The notes beneath the pieces are model-generated. The model had not been told where the DNA came from and ran no database searches. It saw nothing but the letters and a program-made list of their open reading frames with translations. Shown here in pieces: positions 20,383 through 29,874 of a stretch of DNA of 64,000 nt (the stretch's first letter is position 1; every line of letters begins with the position of its first letter). Location of the stretch: contig NZ_CP107931.1 of the NCBI RefSeq assembly GCF_036023875.1, positions 558,001 through 622,000 of the forward strand. The letters run 5' to 3'. The position numbers and the translations under genes are program-made. This DNA is from Mycobacterium sp. NBC_00419 (GTDB taxonomy: Bacteria > Actinomycetota > Actinomycetes > Mycobacteriales > Mycobacteriaceae).

Positions 20383-22122
20383 GTGTCCACGAACACGTTT
20401 CCGAGCCGCGCAGCCCTCAGCCGGCCCCGCACCGGCGTGGCCGCCGACGTCGTGGTCTTCGTCGGCGCGGCGGCGGTGTTGTGGCTGATCGTCCACGTCG
20501 CCAAGGGCGCAGACGTCCCGTGGACCCTCGAGCGTGCCCCGGCGACGGTGTCGACCGATCCGGCGAGCCTGCCGTACTACGCCGCTCGTTCACTGCTGCG
20601 GATGTTCATCGCATTGGGCCTGTCGGTGCTGTTCACCTTCGTCTACGCCACCGCTGCGGCCCGCCTGCCCAGGGCTGAGAAAGTGCTCGTCCCACTGCTG
20701 GACGTCCTGCAGTCGGTGCCGATCCTGGGTTTCCTGTCCATCACCGTCACCGGATTCATCGCACTGTTCCCCGGATCCGAGCTCGGACTTGAATGCGCGT
20801 CGATCTTCGCGATCTTCACCTCCCAGGCCTGGAACATGACCTTCGCGTTCTACTACTCGCTCAAGTCACAGCCGCGCGACCTCGACGAGGCCTCCCGGCT
20901 GCTGCGGTTGTCGCGGTGGCAGCGATTCTGGCGCGTCGACCTGCCCGGCGGGATGATCCCGTTGGTCTGGAACGCGATGATGAGCTTCGGCGGGGGCTGG
21001 TTCTTCCTGACCGCGTCGGAAGCGTTGAGCGTCAACGGACATCAGGTCGCACTTCCGGGCATCGGCGCGTATGTCGCCGCTGCCGGCGACGCCGGTGAAC
21101 TGGGCCGGGTGCTGCTGGCGGTCGTGGTCATGGTGGTGCTGGTGATCGCGGTGAACGCACTGTTCTGGCGGCCGCTGACGGCGTGGGCCGAACGCTTCCG
21201 GATCGAGGAATCCGAGGGCGCCGAGGCGCCGCGCAGTGTCGTGCTCGACGTGCTGCGCCGCTCGCAGATCCCCCACCTGGTGGCCGCTCCGGCCGGGCGG
21301 CTGGTGGCCCCCATCGACCGGATGATGGCGGTGTTCGGTCGCGCGGAACGGCCACTGCGCAGCGCGGCGGGACCGCGGCGGGTGGGCGACGTGGTGTTCG
21401 CGGCCGCGACGGCGGCAGTGGTCGGCTACGGCGGCTACCGGGTGCTCAGCTACATCGCCCACGGTGTCGGGTTCGGTGAGGTGGGCCACGCGCTGCAGCT
21501 CGGTCTGGTCACCTTCGCTCGGGTGGTGGCCGTGCTCGTGGTGGCCACCGTGATCTGGGTACCGGTCGGGGTGTGGATCGGGATGAACCCCAAGGTTTCC
21601 CGGATCGCGCAGCCGCTCGTGCAGGTGTTCGCCTCGTTCCCGGCGAACTTCCTGTTCCCGTTGGTGACGGCCGCCCTGATCGCCACCGGCATCAGCCTGA
21701 ATATCGGCGGTGTGCTGTTGATGGCGCTGGGATCGCAGTGGTACATCCTGTTCAACGTCATCGCCGGCGCGAGCGCGATCCCCAACGATCTGCGGGAAGC
21801 GTCGACGAACCTGCGCCTGAGCCGAAACCTGCGCTGGCGCAAACTGATCCTGCCAGCGATCTTCGCCAGCTACGTCACTGGCGGCATCACCGCGGCCGGT
21901 GGCGCATGGAACGCCTCGATCGTCGCCGAGGTGGTCAGTTACCACGGCAACACCTTGACCGCGACCGGCCTGGGCGCCTACATCACCGCCGCGACCGCGG
22001 CCGGTGACTCCGGCCGGATCCTGGTGGGCGTGATTGTCATGAGCACGTTCGTGGTGGCCACCAACCGGGTGTTCTGGCGGCGGTTGTATGACCTAGCACA
22101 ACGCCGCTACTCGCTGTCCTGA
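20383..22122 (+). CDS. ABC transporter permease with two fused BPD_transp domains (NitT/TauT type)
   Basis: The 579-residue protein contains two copies of the binding-protein-dependent permease domain, roughly residues 60-250 and 375-570, joined by a hydrophilic linker (about 265-320). Each has the EAA-type coupling loop: DLDEASRLLRLSRWQRFWRVDLPGGMIP in the first and DLREASTNLRLSRNLRWRKLILPAIFAS in the second. One polypeptide can thus supply both halves of the membrane channel. This belongs to the nitrate/sulfonate/taurine importer group. It starts at GTG 20383 behind the leader switch. The ATPase gene follows after 27 nt. No substrate-binding protein is encoded in this window, which is odd for an importer. 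Confidence 0.9.
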   Translation: MSTNTFPSRAALSRPRTGVAADVVVFVGAAAVLWLIVHVAKGADVPWTLERAPATVSTDPASLPYYAARSLLRMFIALGLSVLFTFVYATAAARLPRAEKVLVPLLDVLQSVPILGFLSITVTGFIALFPGSELGLECASIFAIFTSQAWNMTFAFYYSLKSQPRDLDEASRLLRLSRWQRFWRVDLPGGMIPLVWNAMMSFGGGWFFLTASEALSVNGHQVALPGIGAYVAAAGDAGELGRVLLAVVVMVVLVIAVNALFWRPLTAWAERFRIEESEGAEAPRSVVLDVLRRSQIPHLVAAPAGRLVAPIDRMMAVFGRAERPLRSAAGPRRVGDVVFAAATAAVVGYGGYRVLSYIAHGVGFGEVGHALQLGLVTFARVVAVLVVATVIWVPVGVWIGMNPKVSRIAQPLVQVFASFPANFLFPLVTAALIATGISLNIGGVLLMALGSQWYILFNVIAGASAIPNDLREASTNLRLSRNLRWRKLILPAIFASYVTGGITAAGGAWNASIVAEVVSYHGNTLTATGLGAYITAATAAGDSGRILVGVIVMSTFVVATNRVFWRRLYDLAQRRYSLS

Positions 22123-22149
22123 ACCATCTTTCACCGCAAGGAGTACGTT

Positions 22150-23460
22150 GTGTCGGAGATCCTGATCGAGATCGATCACCTGACGAAGAGCTTTCCCGGA
22201 GCCGGTGACGCAGCCCTGCTCGTCCTCGACGACATCAGCCTGCAGTTGCGCGAGGGCGAGATCGTGGCCCTGCTGGGCCGGTCGGGCTCGGGCAAGTCCA
22301 CCCTGCTGCGCACCATCGCCGGACTGATCGCGCCCACCAGCGGCTCGGTGCGCTACCGCGGAACCGAACTCAACGGCGCCAATCCGGGAACGGCGATGGT
22401 GTTCCAGACCTTCGCGCTGATGCCCTGGCTTACCGTCCAGGAGAACGTCGAACTCGGCCTGGCCGCCCGCGGGCTGGCACCGGCGGAACGGAATGCCCGC
22501 GCGCTGAAGGCGATCGACGTGATCGGGCTCGACGGATTCGAGTCCGCCTACCCCAAGGAACTATCCGGCGGGATGCGCCAGCGGGTCGGCTTCGCCCGTG
22601 CGCTGGTGCTCGAACCCGATCTGCTGCTGATGGATGAGCCCTTCTCGGCACTGGACGTCCTGACCGCCGAGAATCTGCGCACCGAGCTGATGAACCTGTG
22701 GGGGCGCCACGACTTTCCCACCCGGGCCATCTGCCTGGTGACCCACAACATCGAGGAGGCGGTGATGCTGGCCGACCGCGTGCTGGTGCTGGAGGCCAAC
22801 CCGGGCCGGCTCCGCGCGGAGGTCACCGTCGACCTGCCCCGCCCCCGCGACCGCCGCTCACCGGGTTTCGCGGCGGTGGTGGAACGGCTGTACGGCCTGC
22901 TGACGGGAACCGAAGTAGCCGGTGACGGCGCCGCCCCGGCGACCGCGACGCCGACCGGCACCCCGCTGCCCGCCGCCACCGTGGGCGGCCTTGCCGGCCT
23001 CGTCGAGATCGTGGTGGCCCAGGGCGGCCGCGCCGACCTGCCCGACCTCGCCGCGGAGCTCAACTTCGAAATCGACGATCTGCTGCCCCTCGTCGACGCC
23101 GCGGCCCTGCTGGGCCTGGTCACCGTTAGTGACGCCGATCTGGAGGTGACGCCGACCGGCCGGGAGTTCACCAGCGCCGACATCCAGACCAGCAAGCAGA
23201 TTTTCGCTGCTCAGGCCCGTGAGCGGGCGCCGTTGATCCGGACCATCTGCCGCGCCCTGGGCAGCTCCGCCGACGGCAGCCTGCGCGCAGGTTTCTTCCT
23301 CGATCTTCTGCAGCGCGGCTTCGGGCCCGAGGAGGCCCGACGTCAACTGGACACCGCGATCAACTGGGGCCGCTACGGCGAACTGTTCGACTACGACACC
23401 GACACCGACCAGATCACCGCCGACCCGGCGGCCGGACTTGTGGCGCGGCAGGCGTCCTAG
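22150..23460 (+). CDS. ABC transporter ATPase with C-terminal AAA-associated domain
   Basis: The 436-residue protein has Walker A GRSGSGKST (about 42-50), a Q-loop (VFQTFALMPWLTV), the signature LSGGMRQRVGFARAL, Walker B LLLMDEPFSALD and the H-loop VTHN. From about residue 280 a helical AAA-associated C-terminal domain follows (GLVEIVVAQGGRADLPDLAAELNFEIDDLLPLVDAAALLGLV). That domain is typical of ATPases paired with tandem-fused permeases. It starts at GTG 22150 with the Shine-Dalgarno AAGGAG at 22137-22142. Together with the permease it forms a complete ABC core but lacks a binding protein. The substrate is unknown; an organosulfur compound is inferred from context. Confidence 0.9.
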   Translation: MSEILIEIDHLTKSFPGAGDAALLVLDDISLQLREGEIVALLGRSGSGKSTLLRTIAGLIAPTSGSVRYRGTELNGANPGTAMVFQTFALMPWLTVQENVELGLAARGLAPAERNARALKAIDVIGLDGFESAYPKELSGGMRQRVGFARALVLEPDLLLMDEPFSALDVLTAENLRTELMNLWGRHDFPTRAICLVTHNIEEAVMLADRVLVLEANPGRLRAEVTVDLPRPRDRRSPGFAAVVERLYGLLTGTEVAGDGAAPATATPTGTPLPAATVGGLAGLVEIVVAQGGRADLPDLAAELNFEIDDLLPLVDAAALLGLVTVSDADLEVTPTGREFTSADIQTSKQIFAAQARERAPLIRTICRALGSSADGSLRAGFFLDLLQRGFGPEEARRQLDTAINWGRYGELFDYDTDTDQITADPAAGLVARQAS

Positions 23461-23514
23461 CGCGCACCGGGGGCAGCACCAGTACAGCAACGGGACGCCC
23501 GAATCAAGGGCCAG

Positions 23515-23556
23515 GTGGCCGATATCTGCCCGGAATTGATCGGCCACCGGGCCGAT
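23515..23556 (+). promoter_or_regulatory. Two mutually exclusive hairpins between the ABC ATPase and multicopper oxidase genes
   Basis: GTGGCCGAT (23515-23523) pairs perfectly with ATCGGCCAC (23539-23547). The same central segment ATCGGCC (23539-23545) can instead pair with GGCCGAT (23550-23556) with a 4-nt loop. No U-tract follows. It may be a terminator of the ABC operon or a leader element for the oxidase; the sequence alone does not decide. Confidence 0.45.
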
Positions 23557-23588
23557 CCGCCGCACCACTACGACCCCGAAGACTGTGG

Positions 23589-25130
23589 ATGTCAGTGTCC
23601 AGCTACGTCTGTTCGGGAGTGAACGTGCCACCGGTGTCTCGTCGAGGATTCCTGCTCGGGTTAGCGGCGAGCCCGATAGCGCTGTCCCTCGCCTGCTCGG
23701 GCGGCTCGCGCGCCACACCGACGAACAACGGCGGCAAGCGTCCGCTGCCGATCCCCCCGCTCGCCGAGTCGACGGTGGATGACACTGGGACCCGGGTCTT
23801 TTCGCTGCGGGCTGCCGCCGGGACGTCGGAGATCCGTGCCGGGCAGCAGACGCCGACATGGGGCTACAACGGAGCGATCCTCGGTCCGACCCTTCGGGCC
23901 AGGGACGGCGAGACCGTCGCCGTGGAGTTCGACAACGCACTCCCGGAGCCGACGTCGGTGCACTGGCACGGAATGCATGTGCCCGCACGGTGCGACGGTG
24001 GCCCACACCAGCTCGTCGAACCCGGGGCGCAGTGGCGACCGACGTGGACGATCCGCCAGCCGGCGGCGACGCTCTGGTATCACCCACATCCCCACGGCGA
24101 GACCGAGAAGCACATCTACCGTGGGCTGGCGGGCTTCTTCATCGTGGACGACGCGTCGTCGGGCCTGCTCCCGCATGACTACGGTATCGACGACATTCCC
24201 CTGGTCATCCAGGACCGCCGGTTCACCTCCTCCGGCGCCCTGGACGAGTCGGATTCGACACACGTCGGACTGCTGGGCAACACCATCGTCACCAATGGGG
24301 TGGCCAACGCGTACCTTCCGGTCCGGTCGCAACGGGTGCGGCTTCGCATCCTCAACGGTTCCGGAGGTCGGCTCTACAACCTGGGTTTCAGCGACGACCG
24401 CTCGTTCCTCATCGTCGGCAGCGACGGGGGCCTGCTGCCGGCGCCGGTCGAGGCCACCCGAATCCGGCTGAGCCCCGGTGAGCGGATGGAGATCGTGGTC
24501 GACATGAGTTCGGGCTCAACCGTTTCCCTGCGGTCGTTCGCCTTCGACGACAACGCCGGATTGTCCCCGTCCGAGGCGACGCGCTGCGGCCTGAAAGACA
24601 CCTTCGAGATTCTGGAGCTACGCGCCGGTGCGGCACTGCGATCCGGCGGTGAGGTGCCCGCGGTGCTTGCGGCCATCCCCGCGCCCGACACAGCACATGC
24701 GGTAGCGACGCGGAACTTCGACCTGCGCTGGTTCATGATCAACGGACAGCGGATGAACATGGATGTCATCGACTTCCACGCATACGTCGACACGACCGAG
24801 ATCTGGACGGTGCGCAATATCGACAATTGGCCGCACAACTTCCACGTGCACGACACCCAGTTCCGCGTCATCGACATTGACGGGTCGCCGCCTGCACCGG
24901 CACTCGCCGGATACAAAGACACCGTGTATGTCGCTCCGGGACAGCGGATTCGGCTGGCAGTACGCTTCGCCGACTACACCGACCCGACCTTCCCCTACAT
25001 GTACCACTGCCACCTGGCGATGCACGAAGACCGCGGGATGATGGGCCAGTTCCTGGTGCTCGCGCCGGGCCAGACACCCGCCCCGATGCAGGGACAGATG
25101 CCCGCGGGCAGCGGTCACTCCATGCATTGA
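23589..25130 (+). CDS. Tat-exported multicopper oxidase (MmcO/CueO/SufI group)
   Basis: The 513-residue protein begins with a twin-arginine signal (SRRGFLLGLAASPIALSLAC, Arg 18-19) that ends in a possible lipobox Cys at 36. Copper-binding motifs are complete: HWHGMH and WYHPHPHG in the first cupredoxin domain, and WPHNFHVHDTQF and HCHLAMHEDRGMM in the last one. The last motif supplies the type 1 Cys and the axial Met. The C-terminus is Met/His-rich (APMQGQMPAGSGHSMH), which often binds copper. Such enzymes oxidise Cu(I), phenols or metals and protect the periplasm. Starts at ATG 23589 or GTG 23619 are possible. It overlaps the convergent response-regulator gene by 16 bp. Confidence 0.92.
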   Translation: MSVSSYVCSGVNVPPVSRRGFLLGLAASPIALSLACSGGSRATPTNNGGKRPLPIPPLAESTVDDTGTRVFSLRAAAGTSEIRAGQQTPTWGYNGAILGPTLRARDGETVAVEFDNALPEPTSVHWHGMHVPARCDGGPHQLVEPGAQWRPTWTIRQPAATLWYHPHPHGETEKHIYRGLAGFFIVDDASSGLLPHDYGIDDIPLVIQDRRFTSSGALDESDSTHVGLLGNTIVTNGVANAYLPVRSQRVRLRILNGSGGRLYNLGFSDDRSFLIVGSDGGLLPAPVEATRIRLSPGERMEIVVDMSSGSTVSLRSFAFDDNAGLSPSEATRCGLKDTFEILELRAGAALRSGGEVPAVLAAIPAPDTAHAVATRNFDLRWFMINGQRMNMDVIDFHAYVDTTEIWTVRNIDNWPHNFHVHDTQFRVIDIDGSPPAPALAGYKDTVYVAPGQRIRLAVRFADYTDPTFPYMYHCHLAMHEDRGMMGQFLVLAPGQTPAPMQGQMPAGSGHSMH

Positions 25131-25759
25131 GACCCGTAGAGCGCGAGCTGAACGCGGTTGGCGCAGCCCGTCTTCTCCAACAGGGTGGCCACATGGGTTT
25201 TCACCGTCGTGAGACCCAGATGAAGTTCCTCGGCGATCTGCCGATTGGACGAACCCGTGCAGATCAACGCCAACACGTCGCGTTCACGCGCCGTCAGCGA
25301 CACCGGCTGCGGCGCTCGCTCGGCGCCGGCTTCCGTCACCGCCCTGGCGACCAGCCGCCGCAGCAGATGTGGCGACACCGTGACGTCGCCGTCGGCGGTG
25401 CGCCGGATGGCCTCGACGAGCTGGGCCGGCGAGGTGTCCTTGACCAGGAAACCTGCCGCACCGGCGGCCAGCGCCGGGTAGAGATGCTCGTCGTCGTCGA
25501 AGGTGGTGAGCACCAGGATCTTGGACTCCGGCCTGGTGGACGTCAGCAGGCGGGTGGCCGCCACACCGTCCACCCCGGGCATCCGCAGGTCCATCAGGAT
25601 GACGTCCGGTGTGAGTTCGGCAGCCAACCGGACGGCTTGCTCGCCGTCCGCGGCTTCGCCGACCACATCGAGGTCCTCGGTCGCCTCGCACAGCATGCGC
25701 AGGCCGGCCCGGATCAGCCGCTGGTCATCGACGATCAGCACTCGAATCGCGGCCGTCAT
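25115..25759 (-). CDS. NarL/LuxR-type response regulator
   Basis: The 214-residue regulator has a receiver domain (VLIVDDQRLIRAGL, phospho-acceptor Asp near 57 in VILMDLRMPG, KDTSP lysine) and a LuxR-type HTH (LTARERDVLALICTGSSNRQIAEELHLGLTTVKTHVATLLEKTGCANRVQLA). The start is ATG 25759, which overlaps the kinase stop by 4 nt; the longer open frame upstream reads through the kinase gene and was rejected. It is the partner of the kinase just upstream. It converges on the multicopper oxidase, so that gene is a plausible but unproven target. Confidence 0.93.
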   Translation of the reverse strand: MTAAIRVLIVDDQRLIRAGLRMLCEATEDLDVVGEAADGEQAVRLAAELTPDVILMDLRMPGVDGVAATRLLTSTRPESKILVLTTFDDDEHLYPALAAGAAGFLVKDTSPAQLVEAIRRTADGDVTVSPHLLRRLVARAVTEAGAERAPQPVSLTARERDVLALICTGSSNRQIAEELHLGLTTVKTHVATLLEKTGCANRVQLALYGSQCME

Positions 25760-26943
25760 GGGGTGCCCCCCGCCTCGGCGGCGTGTTGCGGAATCCATGC
25801 GTCGAGCACCCACTGCCGGTCGACGGATCGGGCATCGAATCGGCCGGCGACGAGGTGCAGCCGCTCGGTCATTCCGATGATCCCGTGACCGGTGCCGTTC
25901 GGCGGGCCCGACGATGCACAGGTGTTGGCGACCCTGATCGCGACACCGTCGTTGCGGCTGTCGATGGTGAGCTCCACCGGGTCGGACACGTCCGCGTATT
26001 TCATCGCGTTCGTCAGTGCCTCCTGCGTCACCCGCAGCAGGGTGAGCCGGGACATGACATCCAATCCGCTTGTCCCCCGGTCGATGCGTGCGTGCACGTC
26101 GAAACCCGCGGCCACAGTCCGTGCGACGGCGGCGTCGATCTCGGTCCAGAGCGCATCGGATTCGATCATCGCCACCTCGCTCAGCTGCGGGTCACGTAGC
26201 GCGTCGTTGAGCCGGCGAATGTCTGCCAGCGCAGCAGAGGCGGTGCCATGGACATCGTCGAGCACGGCGGTCATTCCCGGGGCGACGTCGTGAATCGCGT
26301 GCTGTGCCACTGCGATTCGCAGCACCATCGACGCCATGTGATGGGCGACCACATCGTGTAGCTCGCGCGCCATCGCGGTGCGTTCCTGTGACCGCACGGC
26401 CGATTCCGATGCCGCGCGTTGCAATTCCGCGGATTCGGCGCGCTGTCGGTACATGTCGGCAAGTCGCCGCTGCGCCCGCAGATACAGTCCGGCGAGGACC
26501 GGCACCACGACCACCGCAGCGGTGGTGACCAACGTGGCGGCGTTGCGCAACGACGTGTGGTCGTCCAACGCGTTCCCGACGACAACTGCCGCAGACCATG
26601 CCGCGGTGGTGGCGACGACCGGCACAGCGCGTTCACTGCGGGCAACGACGTCGGCCAACGCGACCGCACCCAGGTAGGGAACCAGGCCGGACAGCCCCCA
26701 CGCTTCGGCGGCGAACAGCGGAACCGCCAGCGCCGACACCGCCAGCGACGCCAGAGTCGGCCAACGCCAGCCCGCAGCGAAACACACTGCAGCGCAGACC
26801 GATACCAGCCCGTAGGCGACCGAGACGTGGAAGCGGCCGGGAAATACGCTGAGGCCGAGAAACACCGGCACGATCAACAGTGGTGCGACGCGAAACGCCA
26901 AGGCCCCCAAACGAAGCCCCGCGGTCGTGCCGGATAGGCGCAC
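25756..26943 (-). CDS. NarL-family sensor histidine kinase (HisKA_3)
   Basis: The 395-residue kinase has about four to six hydrophobic segments in the first 155 residues with almost no extracytoplasmic loop. A dimerisation helix follows with the H-box ERTAMARELHDVVAHHMASMVLRI (His196), then the ATPase N-box RVTQEALTNAMKYA and a G-box region (GTGHGIIGMTERLHLVAGRFDAR). The membrane-embedded sensor suggests it detects a membrane or envelope state rather than a soluble ligand. GTG at 26943 lies only 7 nt after the aroG stop on the same strand, so the two-component genes may be read from the aroG transcript. Confidence 0.92.
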   Translation of the reverse strand: MRLSGTTAGLRLGALAFRVAPLLIVPVFLGLSVFPGRFHVSVAYGLVSVCAAVCFAAGWRWPTLASLAVSALAVPLFAAEAWGLSGLVPYLGAVALADVVARSERAVPVVATTAAWSAAVVVGNALDDHTSLRNAATLVTTAAVVVVPVLAGLYLRAQRRLADMYRQRAESAELQRAASESAVRSQERTAMARELHDVVAHHMASMVLRIAVAQHAIHDVAPGMTAVLDDVHGTASAALADIRRLNDALRDPQLSEVAMIESDALWTEIDAAVARTVAAGFDVHARIDRGTSGLDVMSRLTLLRVTQEALTNAMKYADVSDPVELTIDSRNDGVAIRVANTCASSGPPNGTGHGIIGMTERLHLVAGRFDARSVDRQWVLDAWIPQHAAEAGGTP

Positions 26944-26950
26944 GAAAAGC

Positions 26951-28913
<1,963 letters not shown>

Positions 28914-28923
28914 TGGCCGCACC

Positions 28924-29784
28924 CTATCCCGCGGCAACCTGCTGGGGGGCGGGCGCGGCGTGGATCTCGCGATCCAGTTCGGCGTCCACCTCGGAATCAG
29001 CCGGGAAGCTGGGCTCACCGGCGATGATGTGCTGCAGCCACAGCTTGGCCTGCACGACCGGGCGGCGCAGATAGCGCTCCCGCTCCAGCGCCTTGTGCAT
29101 TTTCTTCGGTTTGTCCTGGTAGTGCCAGCGGGCCCAGGGCGCGTGCGGACGCGACAACCTGATCGCGCCGACGAACAGCAACGGGGTGATGAACATGCCG
29201 ATCAGACCGGTCCACACCTTCCCCTTGAGCAGCACGATCACCGCCAGCGCCAGGGTCATCACGGCCATCCCGACCACCGTGGCTCGGGCCACCACCGAGT
29301 CGTCGTCGCGCCAGATGCCGACGTCGAAGAACGACAGTGGGTTGAACCCGAGGATGAGCAACCCGGTCACTGCGACGGCGGCGAACACCGCATCGACGGA
29401 GGCTCGGCCGTCCTCGGACCAGTACACGTCCTCCAGGTGCAGGATCAGCGCGAACTCGTCGAGCACCAGGGCGGCACCGATTCCGAAAACGATTGCGGCG
29501 GCAGTGAATTCGCCGATCCCACCGTCGACCGCGAGCGTAACCATGGTCACCCCGGAGATCATCACCAGCACGATCCCGATGACGACGTGGTGGATGTGCA
29601 ACCCGCCCTTGCCAGAGATGTTGCGCGGCTGCCACCACTTGCGCGGGCCGGTCTTGCCGGCGTTGCTGCGGATGTAGCGCACGATCGTCCTGGTCACGAA
29701 GAACGTGACGATGAACGCGATGAGGCACCACATCAGCGGAATCCGCCCTGGGGCGACCACGTCGAAGTGCACGGTGAGGGGCAC
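28924..29784 (-). CDS. Conserved integral membrane protein (Rv2180c-like)
   Basis: The 286-residue protein has about seven hydrophobic segments and a conserved glycine/histidine region (KWWQPRNISGKGGLHIHHVVIGIVLVMISG) followed by an acidic membrane-proximal loop (LVLDEFALILHLEDVYWSEDGR). It ends in a charged cytoplasmic tail rich in Ala/Pro. I recognise it as the Rv2180c family, whose function is unknown. The HIHH and DEF/EDV clusters could bind metal; that is speculation. Start is GTG 29784. Confidence 0.8.
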   Translation of the reverse strand: MPLTVHFDVVAPGRIPLMWCLIAFIVTFFVTRTIVRYIRSNAGKTGPRKWWQPRNISGKGGLHIHHVVIGIVLVMISGVTMVTLAVDGGIGEFTAAAIVFGIGAALVLDEFALILHLEDVYWSEDGRASVDAVFAAVAVTGLLILGFNPLSFFDVGIWRDDDSVVARATVVGMAVMTLALAVIVLLKGKVWTGLIGMFITPLLFVGAIRLSRPHAPWARWHYQDKPKKMHKALERERYLRRPVVQAKLWLQHIIAGEPSFPADSEVDAELDREIHAAPAPQQVAAG

Positions 29785-29874
29785 GAGCAGAGAACTTACC
29801 CAAGAAAACGCGCAGTGCTGGCCAGGCCGGGGATATGCGCCTCACCCAGCGCGCCCCGATAGTCTGTCTGCGAC

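Noticed and set aside
20180..20488. Longer open frame (about 102 residues, several Cys) overlapping the leader peptide
   Set aside because: It starts at a GTG inside the Shine-Dalgarno of the leader ORF, overlaps the permease start out of frame and shows no domain. The ATG 20188 ORF fits the ribosome binding site better.
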